This document shows positions 1 to 7,346 of a stretch of DNA of 47,360 nucleotides, piece by piece. Positions within the stretch are counted from its first letter, which is position 1. Each line of letters begins with the position of its first letter. This stretch comes from Rhodospirillaceae bacterium. Lineage in GTDB: Bacteria; Pseudomonadota; Alphaproteobacteria; Thalassobaculales; Thalassobaculaceae. Made by a program: the position numbers and the translations under genes. The DNA lies in NCBI GenBank assembly GCA_002709155.1, contig PAQA01000021.1:22525-69884 (forward strand), given 5' to 3'. The notes under the pieces are model-generated. The model had not been told where the DNA came from, made no database searches, and saw nothing but the letters and a program-made list of their open reading frames with translations.

Positions 1-848
1 AAAATACGTTTCATACCCGAAATACCACCGCATTTGGTCACACTCGGTTGAATGTTGTCGACGGCCTCTGCCTCAAAAGCCGATTTAAATTCATGCAATG
101 TCGTCATATTTTCGCCTGCGGAGATCGGCACCCCTTCTGCCCTAACTTCGGCTAATCCAATAAAGTCCTCAGGGGGCCAAACTGGTTCTTCCAACCAATG
201 GAAACCATCATATAGAATTTCCTCAGCAATGGCTTTTGCCTCCGAAACAGTCCAGGGACAGTTTACGTCTAGACATATATTATCCTCTTGTTCAACTGCA
301 TTACGAGCAGCCCTAAACGCTGGAACGGTTACCTCGTGCAGTTTTATAGTTGAATAACCATTCTGTTTTGCTCTCATTACATTCTCAGCAACAGCATCTA
401 TATCCCCTCCGTAACGCATCAAGCTTGCATACTTTTTTAATATGCCACTATCTCCACCCAATAATCTGAAGACAGGCATTCCCGCTCGCTTCCCAGCTAA
501 ATCCCAAAGGGCTATATCAACTGCAGATAGCCCATACATCATCGGGCCCGACCGCCCCAACCCGTGCATAGGCCTCTCTATTTCGTCTATACGTTTCGCG
601 ATGCCTCTCGCATCTTTTCCTAACAGCATAGGGCCAATAATATTATTCAAAACGGCCTCTGTTCCTGGAGCCATAACATGGCCAAATGCCTCACCCCATC
701 CTTCAAGACCATCACTGGTTTTGATCTTCACCATAATGCATTCCATACTCAGCCATGCATCAAGTGAAGGGCGCATTCCTTTTCTTGGGCCTCCTGTCTC
801 AAACGGCAACGATACTCTTATTACCTCAACGTTTGTTATCTTCGTCAT
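1..848 (-). CDS. Mandelate racemase/muconate lactonizing enzyme family protein (enolase superfamily), C-terminus cut by window edge
   Basis: This frame is missing from the ORF track because it runs off the left edge; I translated it from the reverse strand. It starts MTKITNVEVIRVSLPFETGG and 282 residues are visible. Enolase-superfamily hallmarks are present: a capping-domain N-terminus (VKIKTSDGLEGWGEAFG), a KLH motif at the second-strand catalytic position (TIKLHE), and the metal ligands in DVNCPW, WLEEP and SAGEN. Family members abstract the alpha-proton of a carboxylate, acting as racemases, cycloisomerases or sugar-acid dehydratases. The K-x-H rather than K-x-K motif is seen in several acid-sugar dehydratase or racemase subgroups. 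The substrate cannot be named. Plus-strand ORFs 52-357 and 442-894 are its shadows. Confidence 0.93.
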   Translation of the reverse strand, partial: MTKITNVEVIRVSLPFETGGPRKGMRPSLDAWLSMECIMVKIKTSDGLEGWGEAFGHVMAPGTEAVLNNIIGPMLLGKDARGIAKRIDEIERPMHGLGRSGPMMYGLSAVDIALWDLAGKRAGMPVFRLLGGDSGILKKYASLMRYGGDIDAVAENVMRAKQNGYSTIKLHEVTVPAFRAARNAVEQEDNICLDVNCPWTVSEAKAIAEEILYDGFHWLEEPVWPPEDFIGLAEVRAEGVPISAGENMTTLHEFKSAFEAEAVDNIQPSVTKCGGISGMKRI

Positions 849-983
849 TATTAAACTCCAGAAGCGGATAAGATTAAGAAACTCAAAATACTAAAGAGTA
901 ACGCATGGCAGATTATTTTGTAAATAAACCACTACGGTTTACCTTCACATCGCCTTTAGTCTGAGGTATCAATTGTGGAAGGG

Positions 984-1060
984 GGCCCCGTAGCTCAGTA
1001 GGATAGAGCGACAGATTCCTAATCTGTAGGTCACAGGTTCGAATCCTGTCGGGGTCGCCA
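984..1060 (+). tRNA. tRNA-Arg (anticodon CCU)
   Basis: A full cloverleaf can be drawn. The acceptor stem GGCCCCG pairs with CGGGGTC (one G-T wobble), followed by discriminator G and an encoded CCA. The D-arm begins GCTCAGTAGGATAGAGC. The anticodon stem ACAGA/TCTGT encloses loop TTCCTAA, giving anticodon CCT that reads AGG. The T-arm is ACAGG-TTCGAAT-CCTGT. The length of 77 nt including CCA is normal. It lies between the divergent enolase-superfamily gene and a stretch holding a 15-bp direct repeat. Confidence 0.97.
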
Positions 1061-1128
1061 CCTTTGTCTAGGTTTTCTGACAGCTTCCGCACACCCTTGT
1101 ATACTTTGATGTTTTTTAGCTAAATTTT

Positions 1129-1187
1129 ACCGTTGCACTTTTCTGCGGTTTTGCAGAATTGCTAAACTGCCAACCGTTGCACTTTTC
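1129..1187. repeat. 15-bp direct repeat pair downstream of tRNA-Arg
   Basis: ACCGTTGCACTTTTC occurs at 1129-1143 and again, identically, at 1173-1187, 44 bp apart start to start. A small inverted repeat TCTGC-GGTTTT-GCAGA (1142-1157) lies between the copies. The pair sits 69 bp after the tRNA-Arg 3' end, and nothing in the flanking sequence codes convincingly. Direct repeats beside a tRNA can be integrase arm sites or remnants of an integrated element, but no integrase and no duplicated tRNA 3' end are visible here. The remainder of 1061-1304 shows no gene. Confidence 0.6.
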
Positions 1188-1304
1188 CCCCGACCACATA
1201 ACTAACTGAGTAAAAATAACAAACTCATAAAAGCGATAATTCTTACGTTTCAGAAATTGTCGTTGTGAAAAAAAATTTATTTCAGATTAACAGACAGGGT
1301 ATTA

Positions 1305-1541
1305 TTAGCAGCAACCGCAACTTTTTTTCTTTGGGTGCCTAGATTTCTTCGCTAATTCTCTTTCGACTTTAAACTGCAGCATCCTCGATGCATTCTCTTC
1401 AATCTCAAATGCTTGTTTTTCAAGCTTGTGTTCAAAGTATTCATAGAGACTAGAAAAACCAAACTTTGCCGCTCTTTTTTCTTCGTAAGCTCGGCGACCC
1501 TTTAAGTTCTCTATTTTTTCTAATATCTGCGCGTTTTCCAT
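1305..1541 (-). CDS. Small charged helical protein with Cys-rich tail (SCGCC), function unknown
   Basis: About 78 residues from ATG at 1541; the ORF track begins two codons earlier at a GTG. The protein is rich in Lys, Glu and Arg and looks wholly helical. Its C-terminus is a basic run followed by KKKSCGCC. No signal peptide or membrane segment is visible. The terminal Cys cluster could bind a metal or be a thiol-modification site, but no partner is apparent. It stands alone, with tRNA-Arg upstream in map order and a GNAT-like ORF downstream. I do not recognise the family. The composition is protein-like, and the overlapping plus ORF (1466-1648) is less plausible. Confidence 0.65.
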   Translation of the reverse strand: MENAQILEKIENLKGRRAYEEKRAAKFGFSSLYEYFEHKLEKQAFEIEENASRMLQFKVERELAKKSRHPKKKSCGCC

Positions 1542-1696
1542 GGTCACTTATATTTCTAAAACGTGATAACAAGCAAGAAAAATTTCTTTGTGTCGTGACT
1601 GAGTCTTTACTCTCTTCGATAAAGAGATGTACCTCTCGTCAATATTAAGAATGATCTAAAAAAATTAACCCCTCGTAACATTAAAGGTATGATAGA

Positions 1697-1948
1697 GTGG
1701 TAAAAATCAGCATTAACAGCGACGGGACAGTTATAGTAGCCGATGACAATACAACAATTGGTTATGCTGTAACTGATGCAGCGAAGGCCGAGCTTTCATA
1801 TCTTTTCGTAAACCCAGCATTTAGGCGCCGAGGATTTGGCACTTTACTGTTGAAAGAAGCAGAAAAGATGACTGGTTCAAGCCTCATACCTGCAGAGCCA
1901 ATTTCTCCCCTTGGACGAAAATTCTTTAATCACAACAGTCGTGTTTGA
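1697..1948 (+). CDS. Short GNAT-like acetyltransferase (possibly truncated)
   Basis: An 83-residue protein with a GTG start, preceded by AAGG about nine bases upstream. Its centre, LSYLFVNPAFRRRGFGTLLL, is the GNAT motif A strand-loop-helix with an R-R-G-x-G acetyl-CoA pyrophosphate loop. GNAT enzymes move acetyl from acetyl-CoA to amines. Full-length GNATs are usually 140-180 residues, so this holds only the central part; it could be a mini-GNAT or a decayed remnant. Its 3' end overlaps the convergent TPR gene by 23 bp. The substrate is unknown. Confidence 0.6.
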   Translation: MVKISINSDGTVIVADDNTTIGYAVTDAAKAELSYLFVNPAFRRRGFGTLLLKEAEKMTGSSLIPAEPISPLGRKFFNHNSRV

Positions 1949-3605
1949 TGCGGCAGAAACAGGATACTTGAATTGAGTTGTCGGCAATCTGTTTTGCGTG
2001 ATCTAACTCCAGACGAATAGAGTCAAGATTAGCCTTATCGCCTGATCGCTCACAACACTCCGCGTAGCCAAGAAGGCTCCATATATTAGCCGGATGCTGC
2101 GATGGACGAACAAGCGTATCGTCTAGTCCCAAATCCGCACGATATACCTTAGTTGCTTCGTCTACATGGCCCTGTTCTAGCAAAAGAGCGCCTAACGCAT
2201 GCCGAGGTGGCATCATCCATGACCATGGCTCTGAATAGTTTAGATCATCGTAACACTCGACAGCTTTGCGAAGATTATTAAAAGCAACTTCATAGTTCTC
2301 GCGTCTATATTCAAGCTCACCTGCCAACATTCGTTTGGCAACTTCTAATACATCTTTTGAATCATTATGAAAAATAATCCTTTCTTCTGGTAATGCCAAG
2401 ACCGCATCGTTCAATTTACCTTGTTGTGTGAGGGCTTCATCAATATTTCCAAGAACTGCGTGAGCGATACCCTTTGCGTACTGCCATATTGCATACGTAA
2501 CACAAAAAAGTTTCGGTTCTGATGGCAAAGGCTCATCTAAAATTTCTTGCCACTTTCCAAATCTAATTAACACGTGAGCTTTCATGCTACTGAAAGCCTC
2601 AAGATAATTTACTAAGAATGCGTGATCGCTGTGTAGGTATTCTGGGAGAACAATAGATTGCATTTGTTCAGCAGCACGTATTGCCGGTTCGTACTGACCA
2701 GCAAACATTGCTCCATAAACTTGAAAGTGAAAATTGTGTAGCAGGTAGATGTAGTAAATACCAAGCTCTCTATCTACCGCAAGATACTTTTTGTCTGCTT
2801 CAGCTGCTTCAATGTTAGAGGCTATTACTTTTTCATACTGTCCGCATAAAACATAAATATGTGATGGCATGTGGATCAAGTGCCCAGAGCCGGGGACAAG
2901 CGGCCGCAGTTGGTCTGATGCCAAAAGTGCCCGCTCTGGTTCCGGTGACATTTCCATTATATGAATATAAAAATGTAACAATCCTGCATGAGGGGTATGA
3001 TTATTTTTTTCAATGCGTCCTAGTGCTTTTTCTACAATCTCAATCGCTTCTTCTGTAAACGTTCCCTCAGCTGGTGTACGGTTCTTTAAATCCCAGAGTT
3101 GCCATGGTGTTCGAACGACAAGTGCTTCTGCCGTCAAGGCACAAACATCATAATCATCAGAAAAGTTACGATAAACAATTCGCATTGCATCGGCGTAATC
3201 ATCATCCCATTTTTTTAATTCCTCAATCTCCAATGCTTCATTGGCTTGGAATCTCACAACTAAGGCGTCACACAATGCTTTCTCAATTTCTGACAGAGGG
3301 ACCGTTTCCATGAGCTTTTTAGCTTTCTGGGCGTATTCAAAACATGTTTTGATTGCCTCGGGACGCCCCGATGGAGACATTTTTTCCCAAGGGATATTGT
3401 AATAGGGCCCCGTCGCATAGGCCACACCCCAATAACCCATTACACATTTCGGGTCGAGCTTTATCGCTTTTTCGAAACACCTTATCGCTTCCTTGTGATG
3501 AAATGCATAGCACCAGTTTAATCCTCTGTTAAACCACGTCTCCGCTTCGGACGACTTGGTCGTTATACGACGTGTGTAAGGGCCAAGTTCAAAATAGGGT
3601 TCCAT
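1926..3605 (-). CDS. Tetratricopeptide-repeat protein, 559 aa
   Basis: A 559-residue soluble protein with no signal peptide or membrane span. TPR-like helical pairs are seen early (about residues 23-60: AETWFNRGLNWCYAFHHKEAIRCFEKAIKLDP) and near the C-terminus (about 440-530: LRKAVECYDDLNY, HALGALLLEQGHVDEATKVYRADL). A middle region keeps conserved aromatic/His patches such as HMPSHIY. TPR proteins are scaffolds for protein-protein contact; no catalytic residues can be proposed. The ATG at 3605 has GAGGAA about seven bases upstream, supporting this start. It stands alone, convergent with the GNAT-like ORF. Long TPR proteins of this kind are widespread conserved hypotheticals. Confidence 0.85.
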   Translation of the reverse strand: MEPYFELGPYTRRITTKSSEAETWFNRGLNWCYAFHHKEAIRCFEKAIKLDPKCVMGYWGVAYATGPYYNIPWEKMSPSGRPEAIKTCFEYAQKAKKLMETVPLSEIEKALCDALVVRFQANEALEIEELKKWDDDYADAMRIVYRNFSDDYDVCALTAEALVVRTPWQLWDLKNRTPAEGTFTEEAIEIVEKALGRIEKNNHTPHAGLLHFYIHIMEMSPEPERALLASDQLRPLVPGSGHLIHMPSHIYVLCGQYEKVIASNIEAAEADKKYLAVDRELGIYYIYLLHNFHFQVYGAMFAGQYEPAIRAAEQMQSIVLPEYLHSDHAFLVNYLEAFSSMKAHVLIRFGKWQEILDEPLPSEPKLFCVTYAIWQYAKGIAHAVLGNIDEALTQQGKLNDAVLALPEERIIFHNDSKDVLEVAKRMLAGELEYRRENYEVAFNNLRKAVECYDDLNYSEPWSWMMPPRHALGALLLEQGHVDEATKVYRADLGLDDTLVRPSQHPANIWSLLGYAECCERSGDKANLDSIRLELDHAKQIADNSIQVSCFCRIKHDCCD

Positions 3606-3814
3606 AACAATTCCTCGTAATTGACCAGTTATTCTGTGTAGATTGTTGAGATCTTAACGGTGTCTAGCACCTTGTCAAATTACAAGCCTATAAATAATTA
3701 AATCTTTTTTTGTTACCTCAAACGAAATTCGCACGATGTATTAGAAAAGTCGCGCCGTATAAATCAGAGCGACTTTAATAATGGCTGTATAATCTGTCAT
3801 TGGAGCATCGGCTG

Positions 3815-4003
3815 ATGTCTAGTTTCACACTATATTTATCAGCCAAATCCTGGCTTGAAATTGACGGCTTTGACAAACGTTTAAGCGATGGTGATTTCTT
3901 GAAGTGGATCAAATGCTACTTTCCACACCGGACTGACCCAATTTTAATACCACTTATTGCTCACGCATTGACCTTATTAAATACTTTCGACGTAAAACAG
4001 TAA
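3815..4003 (+). CDS. Possible small protein, 62 aa, unrecognised
   Basis: The ORF track starts at a TTG (3800). A better start is ATG 3815, with GGAG nine bases upstream (3802-3805), giving MSSFTLYLSAKSWLEIDGFDK and onward. The sequence is balanced in composition, with a hydrophobic patch near the C-terminus (ILIPLIAHALTLL) too short and polar to be a sure membrane helix. I recognise no family. If it is not a gene, 3606-4093 is a non-coding stretch holding only the promoters of its neighbours. The good ribosome-binding site is the main argument for it. Confidence 0.35.
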   Translation: MSSFTLYLSAKSWLEIDGFDKRLSDGDFLKWIKCYFPHRTDPILIPLIAHALTLLNTFDVKQ

Positions 4004-4093
4004 CACAATTCTCCCTACCCCTGCTTATCTTAAAGAAATCCAGAACGACAAACTGCCTGTTTAAATTTAGCTAATTGAGTGGTTTGAAATAAC

Positions 4094-4567
4094 TTATTCG
4101 CTATACATTTCTTCCTGTAAAAAGTTTTGTAGACTAACTTTTTCAATTCGCGACTGCTGCGTTTCAATCCAATCTATGTGTTCTTCTGTGTCTTCTAATA
4201 TCGTCTTGAGTATTTCACGCGAAACATAATCCCTAGCCTCCTCGCAAGTCTCAATAGCTGTTTTTAAACAACTTTGATTGGTTAATTCTAATGAAATGTC
4301 CGACTTAAAAATTTCCGGAACGTCTTCGCCAATGCGAAGTTTCCCAAGATCTTGAAGATTAGGTAAAGCATCCAAAAGCAAAATTCTTTCTATCAGTAAA
4401 TCCGCATGTTTCATCTCACCTATCGACTCTTCATAAATCTTCTTACCCAGACGCTCAAAGCCCCAGTCTTTTACCATACGTGCGTGGAGAAAATACTGAT
4501 TGATGGCAGTTAATTCGTTCTTAAGGATAACATTTAATTGCTTTATTACTGATGGATCTGATTTCAT
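4094..4567 (-). CDS. bfr: Bacterioferritin
   Basis: A 157-residue four-helix ferritin-like subunit, normal Bfr length. It forms a 24-mer cage that oxidises Fe(II) and stores ferric mineral, with heme bound between subunits. Visible residues are E18, E51, the heme ligand M52, H54 (GEMKHAD), E94 and H130. At the usual ferroxidase Glu127 position this protein has Thr (EDTEEHIDW), so the di-iron site may be altered; I recall similar DTEEH variants in some proteobacterial Bfr proteins. The start has GGGGGA about eight bases upstream. It is divergent from bfd across a region with a palindrome and a Fur-like box, which suggests iron control. Confidence 0.95.
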   Translation of the reverse strand: MKSDPSVIKQLNVILKNELTAINQYFLHARMVKDWGFERLGKKIYEESIGEMKHADLLIERILLLDALPNLQDLGKLRIGEDVPEIFKSDISLELTNQSCLKTAIETCEEARDYVSREILKTILEDTEEHIDWIETQQSRIEKVSLQNFLQEEMYSE

Positions 4568-4656
4568 TGTTAAGTCCCCCGTTTCCTAACCATAAACATA
4601 GTCTATAATTGGCAAAATGGTAGTCTTAATTTAAAAAAAGTCCAATAAAAACAACT

Positions 4657-4689
4657 AACTAGGAATGATTATCATAATCATTCCTAGTT
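4657..4689. promoter_or_regulatory. 33-bp perfect palindrome in the bfr-bfd intergenic region (possible Fur-type operator)
   Basis: AACTAGGAATGATTAT, a single C at 4673, then the exact reverse complement ATAATCATTCCTAGTT: 16-bp arms with no mismatch. The core AATGATTATCATAATCATT is made of NATNAT-like elements resembling Fur or Irr boxes. It lies between the two divergent iron-storage genes, about 90 bp from the bfr start and 115 bp from the bfd start. A role as a metal-responsive operator is inferred. Alternatively, the transcribed RNA could fold into a very stable AT-rich hairpin. Confidence 0.7.
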
Positions 4690-4741
4690 GGGTGTTATGT
4701 CATTTTTTTTACAGATTTTTATAAAAGTATATTCTCGCAAT

Positions 4742-4756
4742 TGACAATCATTCTCA
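4742..4756. promoter_or_regulatory. Fur-like box upstream of bfd
   Basis: TGACAATCATTCTCA matches the 7-1-7 Fur inverted repeat TGATAAT-N-ATTATCA at 13 of 14 arm positions outside one symmetric mismatch pair (c/c in place of t/a). It overlaps a TTGACA -35-like hexamer at 4741-4746 and lies about 47 bp before the bfd ATG. This suits iron-dependent repression of bfd, as is known for bfd in other proteobacteria. Confidence 0.65.
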
Positions 4757-4802
4757 TTCAAATTAACGTCAACATATAGTGTCAAAATACGGGTTAAGGG
4801 AA

Positions 4803-5006
4803 ATGTATATCTGCAATTGTAATGGTGTACGAGAAAAAGAAATCCAGAAAGTCATCCACAATGGCGTTAAAACCTGGAAACAAATATTAGCACATTTCGA
4901 TTACGTGCCGTGCTGCGGTCGATGTGAAGATGAAATAAATTGCATGATCGAAGATCACTCCTCCGCTTCGAAAAATATTTCCTTGGAAGAAATAACTATT
5001 CGTTAA
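4803..5006 (+). CDS. bfd: Bacterioferritin-associated ferredoxin
   Basis: From ATG 4803 the protein is 67 residues, MYICNCNGVREKEI and onward, the usual Bfd start. The ORF track's GTG at 4779 adds eight residues that do not look like the family. The four [2Fe-2S] ligands are C4, C6, C38 and C41 (CNC and CCGRC), exactly the family spacing. Bfd docks on bacterioferritin at the heme and passes electrons that release stored iron as Fe(II). It is divergent from bfr, and the Fur-like box upstream suggests induction under iron starvation. AAGGG lies very close to the ATG, so the exact start is not certain. Confidence 0.93.
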   Translation: MYICNCNGVREKEIQKVIHNGVKTWKQILAHFDYVPCCGRCEDEINCMIEDHSSASKNISLEEITIR

Positions 5007-5022
5007 AATTAACGGATATTTT

Positions 5023-5262
5023 TCATTCTATGCAGCGGAAATCAGCGCGAAGTTTTTTACCCTCAAAATCAATATGGACTACATTTGCATTATGCCTACG
5101 ACACCAAACTTGAATCCCGATACTGGTAAAGCCGATATCCAATCGAGAGTAATCCTGCAATGATCGGCTATCCGTTGAGCCTAGCCTAAATTCAGCTTCG
5201 CACTTGGAACAAATAACCACTTGTTCAATCGAGTTGTGCAGACCTTCTAGCGTGTTAGTCAT
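5023..5262 (-). CDS. Small putative zinc-ribbon protein, 79 aa
   Basis: A 79-residue protein with two metal-binding-like half sites, CSKC (C18, C21) and WCRRH (C54, H57), plus a last Cys three residues from the end. This spacing suggests a small zinc ribbon. The segment IGIQVWCRRHNANVVHIDFEG looks like a conserved hypothetical family I have seen in proteobacteria, with no known function. No membrane segment. It is convergent with bfd (16 bp apart) and reads in the same direction as two further small ORFs upstream. Nucleic-acid binding is possible but unproven. Confidence 0.7.
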   Translation of the reverse strand: MTNTLEGLHNSIEQVVICSKCEAEFRLGSTDSRSLQDYSRLDIGFTSIGIQVWCRRHNANVVHIDFEGKKLRADFRCIE

Positions 5263-5328
5263 AATTTTTCGCTACGTCCAAAAGATTATTGTGAGAGCTT
5301 TGAAAGTTTCCGTTACTTTATCAACAAA

Positions 5329-5505
5329 TTATATCCCTCGAAGAATGCGCGCAATTTCCTTCGCTAATTCAGCTTCTCCAAAAAATGGCGCAGCTTCAAC
5401 GGCTTCAACTAAATGTGTTATGTCACGCGTCGATTGATAGCTTTCCCAACACGAGCGCATAAATTTTTTGAGCTCTTCATCTGTGTTATTAATTAGTTGA
5501 TCCAT
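5329..5505 (-). CDS. Small hypothetical protein, 58 aa
   Basis: The track starts at GTG 5523, but ATG 5505 has AGGG nine bases before it and lies five bases after the upstream gene's stop, so I prefer it (MDQLINNTDEELKKFM). The protein is acidic and helical, with an EAVEAAPFFGEAELAKEIARIL tail-like helix pair. No motif is recognised. Tight spacing after the 5510-5851 gene implies co-transcription and perhaps translational coupling. Confidence 0.55.
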   Translation of the reverse strand: MDQLINNTDEELKKFMRSCWESYQSTRDITHLVEAVEAAPFFGEAELAKEIARILRGI

Positions 5506-5509
5506 TAGA

Positions 5510-5851
5510 TCATGCCCTGCCACTTGGCGCGAGTATTGTGGTAGCTTTTGTTAAACTGTTCAAAGCGTCATTCAAAAGATTCTTTGTTAAACCTGAAGTC
5601 GTCTCAATTGGGGCGAGAATAATATGCGTTCTAATGGCCAGTGCCATTGAGACACCCTGTAAAACGTCGCCGTTGCTTACATCACCCATTAAGCTGATTT
5701 CTCTATCAATTGTTGTTAAAATAGCAGTGATGAGATTGCTGACATGAACTGGATCCGCAGTTTCATCATGCAACTCAAATTTGATATCTATGATGTCACC
5801 CGACGTTGTCTTGGTTTTATAAGGTAATTTTTTCAACTTCACTCTCCACAT
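5510..5851 (-). CDS. Hypothetical protein, 113 aa
   Basis: The track start MWRVKLKKLPYKTKTTSGDIIDIKFELHDETADP has no clear ribosome-binding site. An in-frame TTG six codons later has GGAGAG five bases upstream and may be the true start. The middle and C-terminal parts are helical and moderately hydrophobic, rich in Thr and Ile, without a clear membrane span. I do not recognise it. It is the first gene of a minus-strand pair with the 58-aa ORF. The opposite-strand ORF 5538-5747 is a shadow. Confidence 0.55.
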   Translation of the reverse strand: MWRVKLKKLPYKTKTTSGDIIDIKFELHDETADPVHVSNLITAILTTIDREISLMGDVSNGDVLQGVSMALAIRTHIILAPIETTSGLTKNLLNDALNSLTKATTILAPSGRA

Positions 5852-6086
5852 TCTAGCGGTATCTATGAGAAAACCTGATGTTCTGTGAGATGAGGTTACG
5901 CTGGTTTTGGTAATCCAGATTACAAACCAACGAGATTTTGCATTTAAAGGATATATTTTTATTTACTTGGGGTTATGGTACGCCATAAGTGTTTATCTGG
6001 AGATTTGTTGGTCCACAATCTGGCATCCAGCGGATCAGCGATTGCTATTTACACTTCATAGCTATGTTGACGAGAGGTCGTTTAAA

Positions 6087-7280
6087 TTGACACAGAATGA
6101 ATTTAAAAATTTTGAGGAATACCTCATTGCGGTTCGCGAATTATCACAAAACGTTCTAAGGCCTGCCGAAAACCGCTTAACGCGCGAAAATGGTATACCT
6201 GACGATTTGACAGCAGCCCTTACAGATATCGGACTTTTTGGAATATCAATCCCAAAAGAGTTTGGTGGTTTTGGTTTTACTATGGAACAGCAGGTTCGTC
6301 TAACGTTCGAATTTTGCCAAGCCTCTTGTGTTTACAGATCACGATTCTCAACAACAATTGGTTTAACATCTCAGGCGATTCTGGATTTTGCCACCGAGGA
6401 ACAGAAGGACAGGTATTTACCGAAAATGGCATCGGGACAATGCACAGGAGCTTTTGCACTCACAGAGACAGAGGCGGGTTCTGACGCGAGTGCGTTGACC
6501 ACAACGGCCAAAAAGAATGGTAACAAAGGATGGCTTTTAAATGGTGAAAAGCGATACATAACTAACGCCCCACAAGCGGATGTATTTTTAGTTATGGCCA
6601 AAACTGAAGAAAACGCAGCAGGCTCGAGCGGGATTTCTGCTTTCTTGGTCGACGCAGATCAACCGGGAATAACAGTTGGCGAGCCTCCAAAGATGCTCGG
6701 TAATGAGGGTAGCCATGCGTGTTATGTCTGGTTTAATGACTGCCAAGTGCCGTTCGAAGCGCTAATTGGGGGCGTTGAAGGCCGCGGACTTAAAGCGGCT
6801 TTGCGAGGTATAAATCATGCGCGACTCCATGTTGCGGCAACTTGTGTTGGACAAGCTATTCGTTTAATTGACGAGATGACTTCATATGCCTCCAAACGGC
6901 AACAGTTTGGAAAATCAATTGGTGAATTTGGCCAAATACAGGCACTTCTAGCGGACAGCCAATCCGAGATGAGTGCTGGAAAAGCGCTTTGTCTAGATTG
7001 CGCCAAGAAATTTGACGAAGGGGCTGAAATACCATTCATCGATATAGCATCCGCAAAATTATTTTGCTCGGAAATGGTTTCTAGGGTCGCTGACCGTGCT
7101 GTTCAGGTAATGGGTGGACTGGGGTATATGGAAGACATGTCTGATGTTCCAAGATTATTCAGAGATGTAAGGCTTTTCAGAATTTTTGAAGGTGCTAGCC
7201 AGATACAACAAACCAATATAGCCAAGGCAATGTTGAAGAATACCCGTTCTCACTCCGCCACCTCGCCGATAAAACCATAA
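6087..7280 (+). CDS. Acyl-CoA dehydrogenase
   Basis: An FAD enzyme that makes trans-2-enoyl-CoA from an acyl-CoA and passes electrons to ETF. I start it at TTG 6087, with GAGAGG nine bases upstream, giving 397 aa, the family length. The 60 residues that the track adds (MVIQITNQRDFAFK and onward) do not look like ACAD sequence. Landmarks: N-terminal helical domain with IGLFGISIPKEFGGFGFT; the beta-domain signature GAFALTETEAGSDA; RQQFGKSIGEFGQIQ; VMGGLGYMED; and the C-terminal FRIFEGASQIQQTNIAK containing the catalytic Glu. The substrate is not predictable; a short or branched chain is plausible. It stands alone, convergent with the NTF2-like gene. Confidence 0.93.
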   Translation: MTQNEFKNFEEYLIAVRELSQNVLRPAENRLTRENGIPDDLTAALTDIGLFGISIPKEFGGFGFTMEQQVRLTFEFCQASCVYRSRFSTTIGLTSQAILDFATEEQKDRYLPKMASGQCTGAFALTETEAGSDASALTTTAKKNGNKGWLLNGEKRYITNAPQADVFLVMAKTEENAAGSSGISAFLVDADQPGITVGEPPKMLGNEGSHACYVWFNDCQVPFEALIGGVEGRGLKAALRGINHARLHVAATCVGQAIRLIDEMTSYASKRQQFGKSIGEFGQIQALLADSQSEMSAGKALCLDCAKKFDEGAEIPFIDIASAKLFCSEMVSRVADRAVQVMGGLGYMEDMSDVPRLFRDVRLFRIFEGASQIQQTNIAKAMLKNTRSHSATSPIKP

Positions 7281-7346
7281 GAACAGTTTCCCCCTGATCA
7301 CTTGCTAAAAACCTAAGTCTATTAATACTAGGAATGCGTAAGTCGG

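Noticed and set aside
442-894. 150-aa plus-strand ORF
   Set aside because: It lies opposite the enolase-superfamily gene, whose motifs are unmistakable; composition is that of a shadow ORF.
5001-5014. CGTTAA-AA-TTAACG as terminator of bfd
   Set aside because: Six AT-rich pairs with a two-base loop and a weak T tract are too unstable for a terminator call.
5907-6086. N-terminal extension of the acyl-CoA dehydrogenase ORF
   Set aside because: The 60 residues do not look like ACAD sequence, while TTG 6087 has GAGAGG nine bases upstream and gives the family length.
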